The notes: generated by a model from the sequence alone, not told the origin. DNA of 64,000 nt from Pararobbsia alpina_A (GCF_965118125.1 NZ_OZ221288.1:2108001-2172000); one strand, 5' to 3'. Counted from the first letter of the stretch, positions 27,182 through 35,810 are shown. Made by a program: numbers and translations.

Positions 27182-29854
27182 CTAGCACGTCCACGGTGCA
27201 GCAGTGGACGTGAACGGGTACCGCTCGCGCGCGAGCGCGTGCTTCTCATCATCGAGCGCAGACAGCGCGGCCAGCACGATATGGAACCGGTCGATCTCAA
27301 AGAACCGTCGAAGCGCGGTGCGCGTATCGCTTCGCCCGAAACCGTCCGTCCCCAGCGCGATATACGGAGCCCTCACATACGACGCAATCAGCTGCGCATA
27401 AGCGCGCACGTAGTCGGTGGCGGCAACGACGGGCATCTCGCCTTTCAGGCATTGCTCGACATGCGAAGGACCCCGACCACCGGCACCGAAGATCGACTGC
27501 CGTTCGACTTCCCGTGCATCACGCGCGAGTTCCGAAAAACTGGTGACGCTCCAGATTTCCGAAGCGATACCCCAGTCGTCGGCGAGCAGTTCGGCCGCTG
27601 CGATCACCTCCCGCAAGATCGCGCCCGATCCCAGAAGGCGAATCGCGGGCCGATCGTCTGGCCCCCGTCTTCCGAACAAGCGCATGCCCTTGATCACGTC
27701 GTCGTACTGCGACTCGTCGACAGGCGCATGAACGTAGTTCTCGTTGGTCACCGTCAGGTAATAGAACTCATCGCGTTGCTGTTCGAGCATGCGGCGGCTG
27801 CCGTGGTCGACAATGACTGCGATCTCGCTGGCGAAGGCGGGGTCGTAAGCGCGGCAATTGGGTACGGTCGATGCGATGAGCTGACTGGTGCCGTCCTGAT
27901 GCTGGAGACCTTCACCCGACAGGGTGGTACGCCCCGCAGTCGCACCGATCAGAAAGCCGCGTGGACGCTGATCGGCGGCGGCCCAGATGAGATCGCCGAC
28001 GCGCTGAAAACCGAACATCGAGTAATAGATGTAGAAGGGCAGCATCGCGATGCCGCTGACGCTATACGACGTCGCAGCGGCAACCCACGATGAAATCGCG
28101 CCGGCTTCCGTAATGCCTTCCTCAAGGAGCTGCCCGTCGGTCGATTCGCGGTAGTACAGCATCGAGCCCGCATCTTCGGGCTCGTACAGCTGGCCGACGG
28201 GCGAATAGATACCGACTTGCCGAAACAGGCTGGCCATGCCAAACGTCCGCGCTTCATCGGCCACGATCGGCACGATCCGCGGCCCCAGCGCTTTGTCCTT
28301 CAGAAGATTGCTGAACATACGGACCAGCGCTGTCGTCGTCGAATTCTCACGATCGTCGGGTGTCAGCGCGAATTGCGCATAGTCGGCGATCGGCGGTACG
28401 GGCACGGTTTCGGCCCGGGTCGAGCGACGGGGCAGGAAGCCACCGAGCGCGGCGCGCCGCTCGTGGAGATAGCGCGCTTCGACGCTGCCCGGCTCGGGCC
28501 GGCAGAACGCCATCGACTCGACCTGTTCGTCGTTGAGTGGCAGCGCGAAGCGGTCGCGAAAGGCTTTGAGCGCGTCGACGTCGAGCTTCTTTTGCTGATG
28601 TGCCGTATTGCGCGACTCGCCGGCATGGCCCATACCGTAGCCCTTCTTGGTTTTGGCAAGGATGACAGTGGGTTGACCCTTGCGCGCACGCGCGGCTGCA
28701 AACGCCGCGTGCAGCTTGCGGAAATCGTGGCCGCCACGTCGCAGGCCGTCGATCTCCTCAGGCGTCATATGTGACACCAGCGCTTGCAGTTCAGGATCGA
28801 GATCGAAGAAGTGCGCTCGGTTATAGGCGCCGTCGTTGGCGCCGAGCGTCTGGTATTGGCCATCGACCGTATTGGCAAAGCGGCGCAGCAGCGTGTGGTG
28901 CCGGTCGCGTGCAAAGAGCGGATCCCAGTCGGAGCCCCAGATCACCTTGATCACGTTCCAGCCGGCGCCTGCGAAGATCGACTCCAGCTCTTGAATCACC
29001 TGTCCATTGCCGCGTACAGGTCCGTCGAGACGCTGCAAATTGCAATTGATGACGAACGTCACGTTGTCGAGCTTCTCGCGCGCGGCGAGCGACAGAGCGG
29101 CAATCGATTCGGGTTCGTCCATCTCGCCGTCGCCGAACACGCCCCAGACATGCCGCTCACGCGTGTCGCCGATCTTCCGGTTGTCGAGGTAGCGAAGGAA
29201 CCGCGCCTGATAGATCGAACTGATGGGGCCGATGCCCATCGATCCGGTGGGAAACTGCCAGAAGTCAGGCATCAGCCACGGGTGCGGATACGAGCACAAT
29301 CCGTTGCCGTCGACCTCCTGCCGATAGCGTTCAAGTTGCGTCTGCTCGAGACGTCCCTCCAGAAACGCACGTGCATAGACGCCTGGGGCCGAATGGGGCT
29401 GGAAATAAACGAGATCGCCCTTGGAAGTTTGGTTGTCCGCGCGGAAAAAGTGGTTAAAGCCGATCTCGAAGATTTCCGCGGCCGACGCATAGCTCGCAAT
29501 GTGTCCACCGAGTTCTCCATAGGCCTTGTTCGCTCGCGCAACCATGGCAAGCGCGTTCCACCGGATAAAGGATGTGATCCGTTCTTCGAGCGCAAGATTG
29601 CCAGGGTACGGAACCTGCGCTTCGACCGGAATCGTGTTCTGGTACAGCGAGTACGGATGCTCGGCTGGCGACAGGCCGAGATGACGTGCGTGTTCGGCAA
29701 GGCGTTGAAGCAGGAACGTCACGCGATCAAGGCCTGCAAAGTGCGCGACGCCCTCAAGCGCATCGAGCCACTCGCTGGTTTCTTGTTTGTCGGCATCGTG
29801 CGTGTTGTGCACATCGAGTGCGCCGGCAAGCACGTCATGCGATTCAGACTTCAT
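27182..29854 (-). CDS. Pyruvate-dehydrogenase-type E1 (homodimeric), catabolic paralogue
   Basis: The protein has 890 residues, full length for AceE. The thiamine diphosphate motif begins at GDGEMDEPES (241-250) and ends near INCNLQRLDGPV; PSHVEQCLKG and other AceE blocks are intact. E1 decarboxylates a 2-oxo acid and passes the acyl group to lipoyl-E2. No E2 or E3 gene is near, so it would need to borrow these from the central complex. Placement inside an aromatic catabolic operon suggests a substrate other than pyruvate, like MdeB, the 2-oxobutyrate E1 homologue. A 9-bp repeat precedes the start, and no clear ribosome-binding site is seen. Confidence 0.93.
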   Translation of the reverse strand: MKSESHDVLAGALDVHNTHDADKQETSEWLDALEGVAHFAGLDRVTFLLQRLAEHARHLGLSPAEHPYSLYQNTIPVEAQVPYPGNLALEERITSFIRWNALAMVARANKAYGELGGHIASYASAAEIFEIGFNHFFRADNQTSKGDLVYFQPHSAPGVYARAFLEGRLEQTQLERYRQEVDGNGLCSYPHPWLMPDFWQFPTGSMGIGPISSIYQARFLRYLDNRKIGDTRERHVWGVFGDGEMDEPESIAALSLAAREKLDNVTFVINCNLQRLDGPVRGNGQVIQELESIFAGAGWNVIKVIWGSDWDPLFARDRHHTLLRRFANTVDGQYQTLGANDGAYNRAHFFDLDPELQALVSHMTPEEIDGLRRGGHDFRKLHAAFAAARARKGQPTVILAKTKKGYGMGHAGESRNTAHQQKKLDVDALKAFRDRFALPLNDEQVESMAFCRPEPGSVEARYLHERRAALGGFLPRRSTRAETVPVPPIADYAQFALTPDDRENSTTTALVRMFSNLLKDKALGPRIVPIVADEARTFGMASLFRQVGIYSPVGQLYEPEDAGSMLYYRESTDGQLLEEGITEAGAISSWVAAATSYSVSGIAMLPFYIYYSMFGFQRVGDLIWAAADQRPRGFLIGATAGRTTLSGEGLQHQDGTSQLIASTVPNCRAYDPAFASEIAVIVDHGSRRMLEQQRDEFYYLTVTNENYVHAPVDESQYDDVIKGMRLFGRRGPDDRPAIRLLGSGAILREVIAAAELLADDWGIASEIWSVTSFSELARDAREVERQSIFGAGGRGPSHVEQCLKGEMPVVAATDYVRAYAQLIASYVRAPYIALGTDGFGRSDTRTALRRFFEIDRFHIVLAALSALDDEKHALARERYPFTSTAAPWTC

Positions 29855-29868
29855 ATCGGATTGCTCAG

Positions 29869-29904
29869 TTCGAAGTGTTCAAAGCGTTCGAAATGCTCGA
29901 AACG
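29869..29904. repeat. 9-bp imperfect tandem repeat before the E1 gene
   Basis: Four units follow each other: TTCGAAGTG, TTCAAAGCG, TTCGAAATG, CTCGAAACG. They lie 15-50 bp upstream of the E1 start on the minus strand, in the gap after the flavin reductase gene, where an RNA structure or protein could affect translation. Confidence 0.75.
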
Positions 29905-29965
29905 GTTGAGTTGTCCGGCTGTCGAGCTCGGCGTACCGGGGCGGCGCGATCATCGAAACCCGACG

Positions 29966-30520
29966 TCACCACCCCTCGACGCACCCGTTTGCCGTGATCA
30001 TCGGTCGGTGCGCGTGCACCTGCTGGTATTGGCCGCTATAGAAGATCAGCGGTTGTCGCGACGGTCCGTACCGGATGTATTCGATCTCGCCGAGATAAAG
30101 CAGATGGTCGCCTGCGCGGTGTATGTCGACGGCCCGTGCAACGAGTTGCACAAGGCTGTTGTCGAGCAATGGCGCACCGCGCGCTTCGACAAACGGAATG
30201 TCGAGGTCGGCGTTGGGACGTCCGCCGAAATGCATGCTTAGTGCACGCTGATCTTCCGCGAGCACGTTGATGCCGTAGCGCGTGCCTTTGTGCACCGCAT
30301 TGTTGAAGCGGGATACCGCACGCACGGACACGAGCACCAGTGCGGGATCGAGCGACACCGACATAAATGCGTTTGCGGTCATGCCCGTGGGCTGATCCTC
30401 GAACGCATAGGTAATGACGGTCACACCTGTGGCAAACAGGCCCATGGCGTTGCGCAGGACCTTGGGGTCCCACGTCATCGCATCGCACTCGGCGTCGTGT
30501 GTCGGGCAGACGGAACTCAT
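29966..30520 (-). CDS. Flavin reductase of a two-component monooxygenase
   Basis: The protein has 184 residues. The flavin-reductase fold (HpaC/HsaB type) is clear: LRNAMGLFATGVTVITYAFEDQPTGMTANAFMSVSLDPALVLVSV, and later YGINVLAEDQRALSMHFGG and DHLLYLGEIE. It uses NAD(P)H to supply reduced FMN or FAD. It starts 2 bp after the monooxygenase gene ends, so it is almost certainly its partner. Confidence 0.93.
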   Translation of the reverse strand: MSSVCPTHDAECDAMTWDPKVLRNAMGLFATGVTVITYAFEDQPTGMTANAFMSVSLDPALVLVSVRAVSRFNNAVHKGTRYGINVLAEDQRALSMHFGGRPNADLDIPFVEARGAPLLDNSLVQLVARAVDIHRAGDHLLYLGEIEYIRYGPSRQPLIFYSGQYQQVHAHRPMITANGCVEGW

Positions 30521-30522
30521 GG

Positions 30523-31779
30523 CTACACCAGCGGCGTCACGTTGTTTTCAACGTTCAGCAGAGCCTTTCCGTAGAGTTCGATCCCGATGGCAGGCAGGCC
30601 CACTGCGTGACGCGCGGCCGTGTTCGAATCACGCCACCAGCGTTGCATCGGACTCGACTCCGCGAAGCTTCCCGCACCATGGGCCGAGAGCAGGGTATTG
30701 ATCGCATCGGTGACGTGTGAAGTGATGACGCCGGTGTCGGCGCGCACGCGTGCACGCGTCGTGTAGTCGAGTTGTTCTCCCAGACGCGCTGCATTGTCGA
30801 TCTCGTCCGCGGCGCGAAACGCGCGCAGATGTGCTGTGTCGATCTTGATTGCGGCATCGGCGATCTGCGTCTGAAACACGGTCGAGTCGCACTGCTTTTC
30901 GAATGAGGTATAGGTGATCGCACGCACCGGAGCCTTGTCGATCACGTATTTGAGTGCCGCGCGGCCCATGCCAAGCTGTGGCCCGGTCAGAATGAGCGCC
31001 GCGAACGGAATGAACGCCGCACGATAGGCCGCCTCGTCCTTGAATTCCGTCGGGTAGTTGCCGGCGATCGCCCCTTGCATGTCGAGCAGACGATGTTCGG
31101 GAACGAAGACCTCGTTACCGACAATGCAGTTGCTGCCCGATGCACGCATGCCTGCCGTGTACCACGTGTCTTCGATCGATACGTCGCTCATCGGTACCAG
31201 CGCGAGATACTGATGCTTGAATGCGCCGTTTTCGTCGTGCTCGATCACGCCCACCAGCGCCCAATCGGCATGGAGCGAGCCCGAGGAGAAATACCATTTG
31301 CCCGAGATAATCAGCCCACCGTCGACCCGGCGAGATTGCGTCGATGGCGTGAAGACACCCGATACGCGGGCCTTCGGATTCGCACCCCACACGTCCTCCT
31401 GAGCTTGCTTCGAATAGAGGCCAGTGAACCATGCACACACGTTGATCAGTGCGACAACCCATGCCGTGCCACCGCATGCCTCACCTAACGCGGCTGAGAC
31501 TTCCAGGTGTGAGCGTAGCGAACCTTCAAAGCCGCCGAAGCGCTTGGGCACCATGAGCTGGAAGAGTCCGGCTTCATCGATGGCCTGGATGCTTTCCTCG
31601 TGGGCGCGGCGATTACGGTCTGATTCAGCGGCATGTCGGGCGAGCAGGGGCTGCAGCGCCTCGGCACGCTTGACCAGTTCGCGGGCCGTCGGGCCCTGCG
31701 TGTTCGCGGCTTGTCCAAGCCAGTCACTCGTCGCGATGTCGTCGCGGATTTCGATGTCGTCTACTTTCATCATGTTCAC
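30523..31779 (-). CDS. Flavin-dependent monooxygenase, acyl-CoA dehydrogenase fold (HsaA/HpaB2-like)
   Basis: From a GTG at 31779, well spaced from GAGGAA, the protein has 418 residues; ATG codons at 31773 and 31770 are alternatives. The fold is that of two-component hydroxylases: the N-terminal helical domain with GLFQLMVPKRFGGFEGSL, ACGGTAWVVAL, the beta-domain VDGGLIISGKWYFSSGS, and the C-terminal helical DAINTLLSAHGAGSF. Relatives hydroxylate phenolic rings ortho to the hydroxyl (HsaA on a seco-steroid, HpaB on 4-hydroxyphenylacetate). It is the first gene of the operon, with the flavin reductase directly after. The substrate is not readable from sequence. Confidence 0.9.
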   Translation of the reverse strand: MNMMKVDDIEIRDDIATSDWLGQAANTQGPTARELVKRAEALQPLLARHAAESDRNRRAHEESIQAIDEAGLFQLMVPKRFGGFEGSLRSHLEVSAALGEACGGTAWVVALINVCAWFTGLYSKQAQEDVWGANPKARVSGVFTPSTQSRRVDGGLIISGKWYFSSGSLHADWALVGVIEHDENGAFKHQYLALVPMSDVSIEDTWYTAGMRASGSNCIVGNEVFVPEHRLLDMQGAIAGNYPTEFKDEAAYRAAFIPFAALILTGPQLGMGRAALKYVIDKAPVRAITYTSFEKQCDSTVFQTQIADAAIKIDTAHLRAFRAADEIDNAARLGEQLDYTTRARVRADTGVITSHVTDAINTLLSAHGAGSFAESSPMQRWWRDSNTAARHAVGLPAIGIELYGKALLNVENNVTPLV

Positions 31780-31967
31780 GTTAGGGTTCCTCAATAAAAC
31801 ATGCTGCGGCAGGGCAGGCAAAAGGGGGGCAGCCTCGGCGCTCGGAAGCGTCGTGGGTGTCAACAGATACGAAACCTGGGGTGTGCGGGCGCAGTGGCCC
31901 GCATCGTCATGGAGCGCCGCTTTGCGACGGAAGGAAGCGTGGGTTCATGCCTTGTCTCCGTTGTATG

Positions 31968-31985
31968 AATGACACTGGTGTCATT
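31968..31985. promoter_or_regulatory. 18-bp palindrome, probable TetR operator
   Basis: AATGACACTGGTGTCATT has 8-bp perfect arms around a 2-bp centre. It lies about 9-26 bp downstream of the predicted transcription start of the operon, a normal place for repression. The divergent TetR protein is the natural candidate to bind it. Confidence 0.6.
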
Positions 31986-32000
31986 GCTATGTATGGGCTC

Positions 32001-32029
32001 AATATAGGAACCTGCAGGCGGTGGTGCAA
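32001..32029 (-). promoter_or_regulatory. Sigma-70 promoter of the catabolic operon
   Basis: On the minus strand TTGCAC (32029-32024) and TATATT (32006-32001) are separated by exactly 17 bp. The predicted start of transcription is near 31994. The same promoter design recurs at 33696-33724. Confidence 0.65.
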
Positions 32030-32043
32030 GGATATTTGGCTAT

Positions 32044-32081
32044 CCATAGGGTTTGCTATAGGATGGCTTTGTCACTCTGAC
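32044..32081. promoter_or_regulatory. Upstream activating boxes of the catabolic operon
   Basis: A CATAGGG-TTTG-CTATAGG element is centred about 60 bp before the predicted start, and a GTCA-CTC-TGAC inverted repeat (32071-32081) about 82 bp before it. Both recur with identical spacing before the gene at 33534, which argues for one shared activator. Confidence 0.65.
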
Positions 32082-32137
32082 AATCAGTCACAAAATGATG
32101 GGAATGCAACCGTTTGCGTGAGCAAGGGAGACATCGG

Positions 32138-32863
32138 ATGGACCATCGGATCAAGGTCGCAGAGAAGAAGCGCGTGATCATGCGCGCGAAGCTGATCGAC
32201 GCGGCGACGCGAGTTTTTGCGGAGCGTTCGGGACCGCCCCCTGTGATCGATGACGTGATCCGCGAAGCCAAAGTCTCTCGCGGCACGTTCTACAACTACT
32301 TCGATTCGCTAGACGAAGTGCTCGCGATCATCGGGCAGGAACTCAGCAATCAAATGACGACGGACATCCTGCCCGCGTACGACGTGCTCAATGAACCGTG
32401 GGAGCGAGCGTGCGTTGGCTTTCGGGTGTTCCTGATTCGTGCATTGCTTGATCGCAAGTGGGCGGGGTTCGTGACGCGTCCGGATGCGTGGCCGCATCAC
32501 GCGCTTGTTGCGCGTTATATGGCCGCCGATCTCGACAGGGGCAAACAGATCGGCCAGTTTCACTTCGACACCGTCGATGCGACGAGCGATTTTCTGATGG
32601 GCGCGTCGATGCAGGCGATCGAACTCATCTGCAAAGGGATGGACGATCCGAATACGTATATGGACATTTACACGCGCCTCGCGATGACGGTGCTGGGCTG
32701 CGACAAGATCATCGTCGAAAAGGCGGTCGTGTTTTCGCTCGACTATCTGCAGCGCTGGGCGTCAGGAGAGCTTGGCATCAGCAAGCCTGTCTGGGCGTTC
32801 AATATGAATTCGAAGGAAGGACGCGCGTTTCTCGAGCACCGCATTCCGGGCAAGGCACGTTGA
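32138..32863 (+). CDS. TetR-family transcriptional regulator
   Basis: The protein has 241 residues from the ATG at 32138 (GGGAGA upstream). The HTH (about 10-60) reads KLIDAATRVFAERSGPPPVIDDVIREAKVSRGTFYNYF. The ligand domain is helical and longer than average. It is divergent from the flavin monooxygenase operon, so regulation of that operon is likely. Its C-terminus (NMNSKEGRAFLEHRIPGKAR) extends beyond most TetR proteins. Confidence 0.92.
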   Translation: MDHRIKVAEKKRVIMRAKLIDAATRVFAERSGPPPVIDDVIREAKVSRGTFYNYFDSLDEVLAIIGQELSNQMTTDILPAYDVLNEPWERACVGFRVFLIRALLDRKWAGFVTRPDAWPHHALVARYMAADLDRGKQIGQFHFDTVDATSDFLMGASMQAIELICKGMDDPNTYMDIYTRLAMTVLGCDKIIVEKAVVFSLDYLQRWASGELGISKPVWAFNMNSKEGRAFLEHRIPGKAR

Positions 32864-32907
32864 TGTGCCTTTGCATGGATGCGATGCGTGTGTCGGATAT
32901 GACTGAG

Positions 32908-32927
32908 CGGGGTATGCATGAACCCCG
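32908..32927 (+). terminator. Weak candidate terminator after the TetR gene
   Basis: A CGGGGT/ACCCCG hairpin with an 8-nt loop lies 45 bp past the stop. There is no run of T after it, so function is doubtful. Confidence 0.25.
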
Positions 32928-32955
32928 ATCACAGGCAGTCTGAACGTACGCGCGG

Positions 32956-33534
32956 CTAAGCCGCGTTAAGCCAAAGATTGACCTCGGCCTTCATTGATTT
33001 CTCGAGGTCGCTACCGCGTGTGGCAAAAACACGTTTGACGGGAAATCCGCTCTTCTCAAGCAAGTAGGCGAGCGCCGCATATTCCGCCGGGTATTTGGCG
33101 ACGATGCTTCGATCGACTTCGACAAGGCCTAGCGGAAAGGTGAACGAGCCCATGTCGTAGACGCTCTGGCGTTTGACGAGCTTCCACACGCCGTTGCGTT
33201 TCTCCGCGGTATCGATAAAGCGATTGTGCGTTTCGCATCCCAGGCCGAGTTCGAGGTTCTGCCCGACGATGACTGCATTGGTCTCGACAAACGCGCGGTC
33301 GCCGTTGAAGGTCACAACGGGAGTGCCGATCAGATGTTTCGTTTTGATCCTGGAGGCACCCATCCTGATCGAGCCTTCGACGAAGTCCGAAAACAGGCCT
33401 TCAAACCACGTCACTTCGATGACCCCATCCGAATGGAACAGTTCTCGAAGCCGAGTCCATTCGCCGAGATCACGGTGAATCCAACCGCTGATCAGTTGTG
33501 AAATCTGAAAGGTGTCTTCGATCCGAAGGGACAT
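32956..33534 (-). CDS. NTF2-fold (SnoaL-like) protein sharing the catabolic promoter type
   Basis: The protein has 192 residues. The NTF2-like core includes IHRDLGEWTRLRELFHSDGVIEVTWFEG and THNRFIDTAEKRNGVWKLVKRQSVYDMGSF. This longer group includes enzymes acting on hydrophobic ring compounds (scytalone dehydratase and steroid isomerase relatives). Its promoter is a near copy of the operon promoter, so it probably works in the same pathway, perhaps isomerising or dehydrating an intermediate. Confidence 0.85.
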   Translation of the reverse strand: MSLRIEDTFQISQLISGWIHRDLGEWTRLRELFHSDGVIEVTWFEGLFSDFVEGSIRMGASRIKTKHLIGTPVVTFNGDRAFVETNAVIVGQNLELGLGCETHNRFIDTAEKRNGVWKLVKRQSVYDMGSFTFPLGLVEVDRSIVAKYPAEYAALAYLLEKSGFPVKRVFATRGSDLEKSMKAEVNLWLNAA

Positions 33535-33695
33535 GCAGAACTCCTTGAAAGGTGCGATGGAAAGCGGTGGGAGGCCACGTCATTTGGTGACGAAGAGCAT
33601 GCGGGATACGCTGCGATGCGACGAGAGCGATCGCGTGCCCACAACGTGGCTCCGATATATGAGCTGACGCGGTAGTCAGTCTTTCGGCTGCGCTC

Positions 33696-33724
33696 AATAT
33701 AGAAACCGGTCCATGCCCACGCAA
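33696..33724 (-). promoter_or_regulatory. Sigma-70 promoter of the NTF2-fold gene
   Basis: On the minus strand TTGCGT (33724-33719) and TATATT (33701-33696) are separated by 17 bp. The sequence GCTCAATATAG around the -10 is identical to that of the catabolic operon promoter. Confidence 0.65.
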
Positions 33725-33737
33725 GGACATTTGATGA

Positions 33738-33776
33738 CCTATAGGGTTTGCTATAGGGCGGCGCTGTCAGTGTGAC
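33738..33776. promoter_or_regulatory. Upstream activating boxes, second copy
   Basis: CTATAGGG-TTTG-CTATAGGG (33739-33758) and GTCA-GTG-TGAC (33766-33776) lie at the same distances from the -35 as in the copy at 32044-32081. CTATAG is itself palindromic, so the first element offers two half-sites 12 bp apart. Confidence 0.65.
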
Positions 33777-33831
33777 GAAATGTCTAAAAGAATGTGGGAC
33801 CGAGGACGTCGGGTTGTCGCTCTTCGCTCGA

Positions 33832-34644
33832 TTACCCTGCGGCTACGACGATGTGCGCTTGTAATTTGCCGACCACTGATCCGTCGCCATGGCGAAGCGC
33901 AATCGCGTCGGTCGCCCGATCGATGGCCTGCTGAAGCAGGCTGGAATCCCGCGCCTCGATTTCACCGCGCAACGGTGTCCCAAGGCAGTACGCCGTGGCA
34001 GCGTCCCGGGCTGATGCTGCATAACTCGTCTTTGCGCGAGTCTCTATTTCGATGTTGGCGAAACCGGCTTGGCTCAGTTCCGTTCTGATCAATTCAACGT
34101 TGTGATATCCGTGCGGCGTGCGAGGGAGGAAGTCAGGAGGATCATCTGGAAACAAGGTGGCGACCGCACGAGTCACGTCGTCGGCAAAAGCGTTGTCTTC
34201 GATGCGATCCCAGACGTTGAATATGAAGCGTCCTGACGGCTTCAGCGTGCGACGCGCCTCGGCGTAGCCGGCTACCCGATCGGGAAAGAACATCGCGCCG
34301 AACTGGCAGCAGACAACGTCGAATGTGGCGTCTTCGAACGGCAGATTGAGCGCGTCTGCCTGCTTCCACGTTATACGGCCGTCGGACCCTTGTCTGGCGG
34401 CAGCGAAGTCGAGCATGGGTTGACTCAGATCGGTCACGACGTAGCGCGCATCAGCGCAGAGTCTCGGCGCGAGGGCTCGGGTCAGAACTCCACTTCCCGC
34501 CGCCGTTTCGAGCACCGTGCCAGGTGACGTGCTCGCTACGAGTTCCGCCAGATCGGTGGCATAGACCTCGAAGATCAACGGGACCATCAACGAGTCGTAG
34601 AACTTGGGGATCGAGCCCGCAAACAGTTTTTCGTGTTCGGTCAT
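33832..34644 (-). CDS. Class I SAM-dependent methyltransferase
   Basis: The protein has 270 residues. Motif I is TVLETAAGSGVLTRAL (about 43-58); motif II is YVVTDLSQPMLDFA, motif III region ADALNLPFEDATFDVVCCQFGAMFF and post-III TLKPSGRFIFNVWD. It belongs to the UbiE/Methyltransf_11-type group acting on small molecules. It is divergent from the GNAT gene at 34912 with 267 bp between. Substrate is unknown. Confidence 0.92.
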   Translation of the reverse strand: MTEHEKLFAGSIPKFYDSLMVPLIFEVYATDLAELVASTSPGTVLETAAGSGVLTRALAPRLCADARYVVTDLSQPMLDFAAARQGSDGRITWKQADALNLPFEDATFDVVCCQFGAMFFPDRVAGYAEARRTLKPSGRFIFNVWDRIEDNAFADDVTRAVATLFPDDPPDFLPRTPHGYHNVELIRTELSQAGFANIEIETRAKTSYAASARDAATAYCLGTPLRGEIEARDSSLLQQAIDRATDAIALRHGDGSVVGKLQAHIVVAAG

Positions 34645-34911
34645 GATGCCCTCTTGTAAGGCTTTGACGCTGCGTTCGTTTTTTTTATTCTAGAGCGCTT
34701 GGCAGTCATCGCATGGACCAGCAGCGAATGCATGAGAACGCAAAACACCGCGTTGGAGTGCCGGCTCTCGCGAGTCGACGTTCACAAACGGACGAAACCG
34801 AGTATCAATGGTGTGGTCAGTCCGACGATTACTATGCTGCTATCGGCCGGTCGGTACAAGCGCTCGAATTGTGGGCGCGTTGCCATAGGCCATTCTGGAT
34901 CGTCACAGGGA

Positions 34912-35472
34912 ATGAACGAGTTAACCCATATTGTCTCGACTCGCCGCTGCTTGCTCAGAAATGCAACGCCATCCGACTACGAAGCATTGGCTACCGCTAT
35001 AGGCACGTCGGAGTTTCCCAGCGAACTTCCGCTCGCCGGCTTGCATCGGCAAGGCCGATTGAAAGCATGGCTGAGTTCTATGATTGAGACGTCGGCACGT
35101 GGCAGAGCTTGTTTGCTTTCGGTCGACCTTCGAACTGGTGAGAAGTGCGTCGGCCAGGTGTCTCTCGTCCAGAAAGGCGAGTCCGGGAGCTGGAATTTGG
35201 CGTTCTGGCTGCACCCTTCCCATTGGGGCGGCGGCTTGGCACTGGAAAGTGCAAGAGCAGCTGTCCAGCATGCATTCACTGCTATGACCGTCGAAGAAGT
35301 CTGGGCTGGAGCAGCCCCCTGGAATCTCCGAAGCATAAAGACGCTGCTCGAACTGGGACTGAAGCCCATTGAAGATGGCGAAGTGTCAGCGGACCAATCT
35401 GAGTCTGAAAAGGCATTTCGAGCCTTTTCGCTTTTGCGTGATCACTGGGTGCACAGCCAGCGTGAGAGATAG
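34912..35472 (+). CDS. GNAT-family acetyltransferase (RimJ/RimL-like)
   Basis: The protein has 186 residues. The ATG at 34912 follows AGGGA and opens with NELTHIVSTRRCLLRNATPSDY, the usual start of this subgroup; the long upstream extension is rejected. Acetyl-CoA-site features are LAFWLHPSHWGGGLALESARAAV and WNLRSIKTLLELGLKPI. Relatives acetylate protein N-termini or small amines. No partner gene is adjacent. Confidence 0.88.
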   Translation: MNELTHIVSTRRCLLRNATPSDYEALATAIGTSEFPSELPLAGLHRQGRLKAWLSSMIETSARGRACLLSVDLRTGEKCVGQVSLVQKGESGSWNLAFWLHPSHWGGGLALESARAAVQHAFTAMTVEEVWAGAAPWNLRSIKTLLELGLKPIEDGEVSADQSESEKAFRAFSLLRDHWVHSQRER

Positions 35473-35558
35473 GCAAACAGGCTAGGTCTGCGCGCCGGTG
35501 ACGTACAGATGAACGAAACAATACCCGGCAATCGCACGGCATTTGAGTATGTAGTCGA

Positions 35559-35810
35559 TCATCGTTGAAAGACAATATGGGCTATCGCGCGTATCAAGCT
35601 ATCAACGATTGCGAGTTCGGCCTCAGAAATATCTGGGCGACAGTTGGCTCGCAAGGTCCGCAGCGCGTCGTGCCGATTACCCCAATCATCGGTCAGGCCA
35701 TTTGCGAGCGGCCAGGCGCGAAGCAGATCACGCAGTGGTCTGACGGCACGACGTTCACACCAGCCATCAAACAGTTCCAAGCAACCTGCATTTATTTCAT
35801 CGGGAGACAT
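35559..35810 (-). CDS. Small hypothetical protein
   Basis: From the ATG at 35810 the protein has 83 residues; an upstream ATG (35846) would add 12. It is helical and soluble, with SPDEINAGCLELFDGWCERRAVRPLRDLLRAW and a C-terminal EAELAIVDSLIRAIAHIVF helix. It looks like a genuine compact domain but I do not recognise it. Confidence 0.6.
   Translation of the reverse strand: MSPDEINAGCLELFDGWCERRAVRPLRDLLRAWPLANGLTDDWGNRHDALRTLRANCRPDISEAELAIVDSLIRAIAHIVFQR

Larger units (their letters stand above)
31780..32137. other. Divergent regulatory region of the catabolic operon and its TetR gene
   Basis: This 358-bp gap has no gene. It holds a minus-strand promoter, two upstream boxes and an 18-bp palindrome, each listed separately. 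The TetR gene is transcribed in the other direction from its right side. Confidence 0.8.

Noticed and set aside
28784..30241. Long plus-strand open frame antisense to the E1 gene
   Set aside because: It is a mirror of a strongly conserved AceE coding region; its translation has no recognisable fold and the GC-rich third codon positions explain its length.
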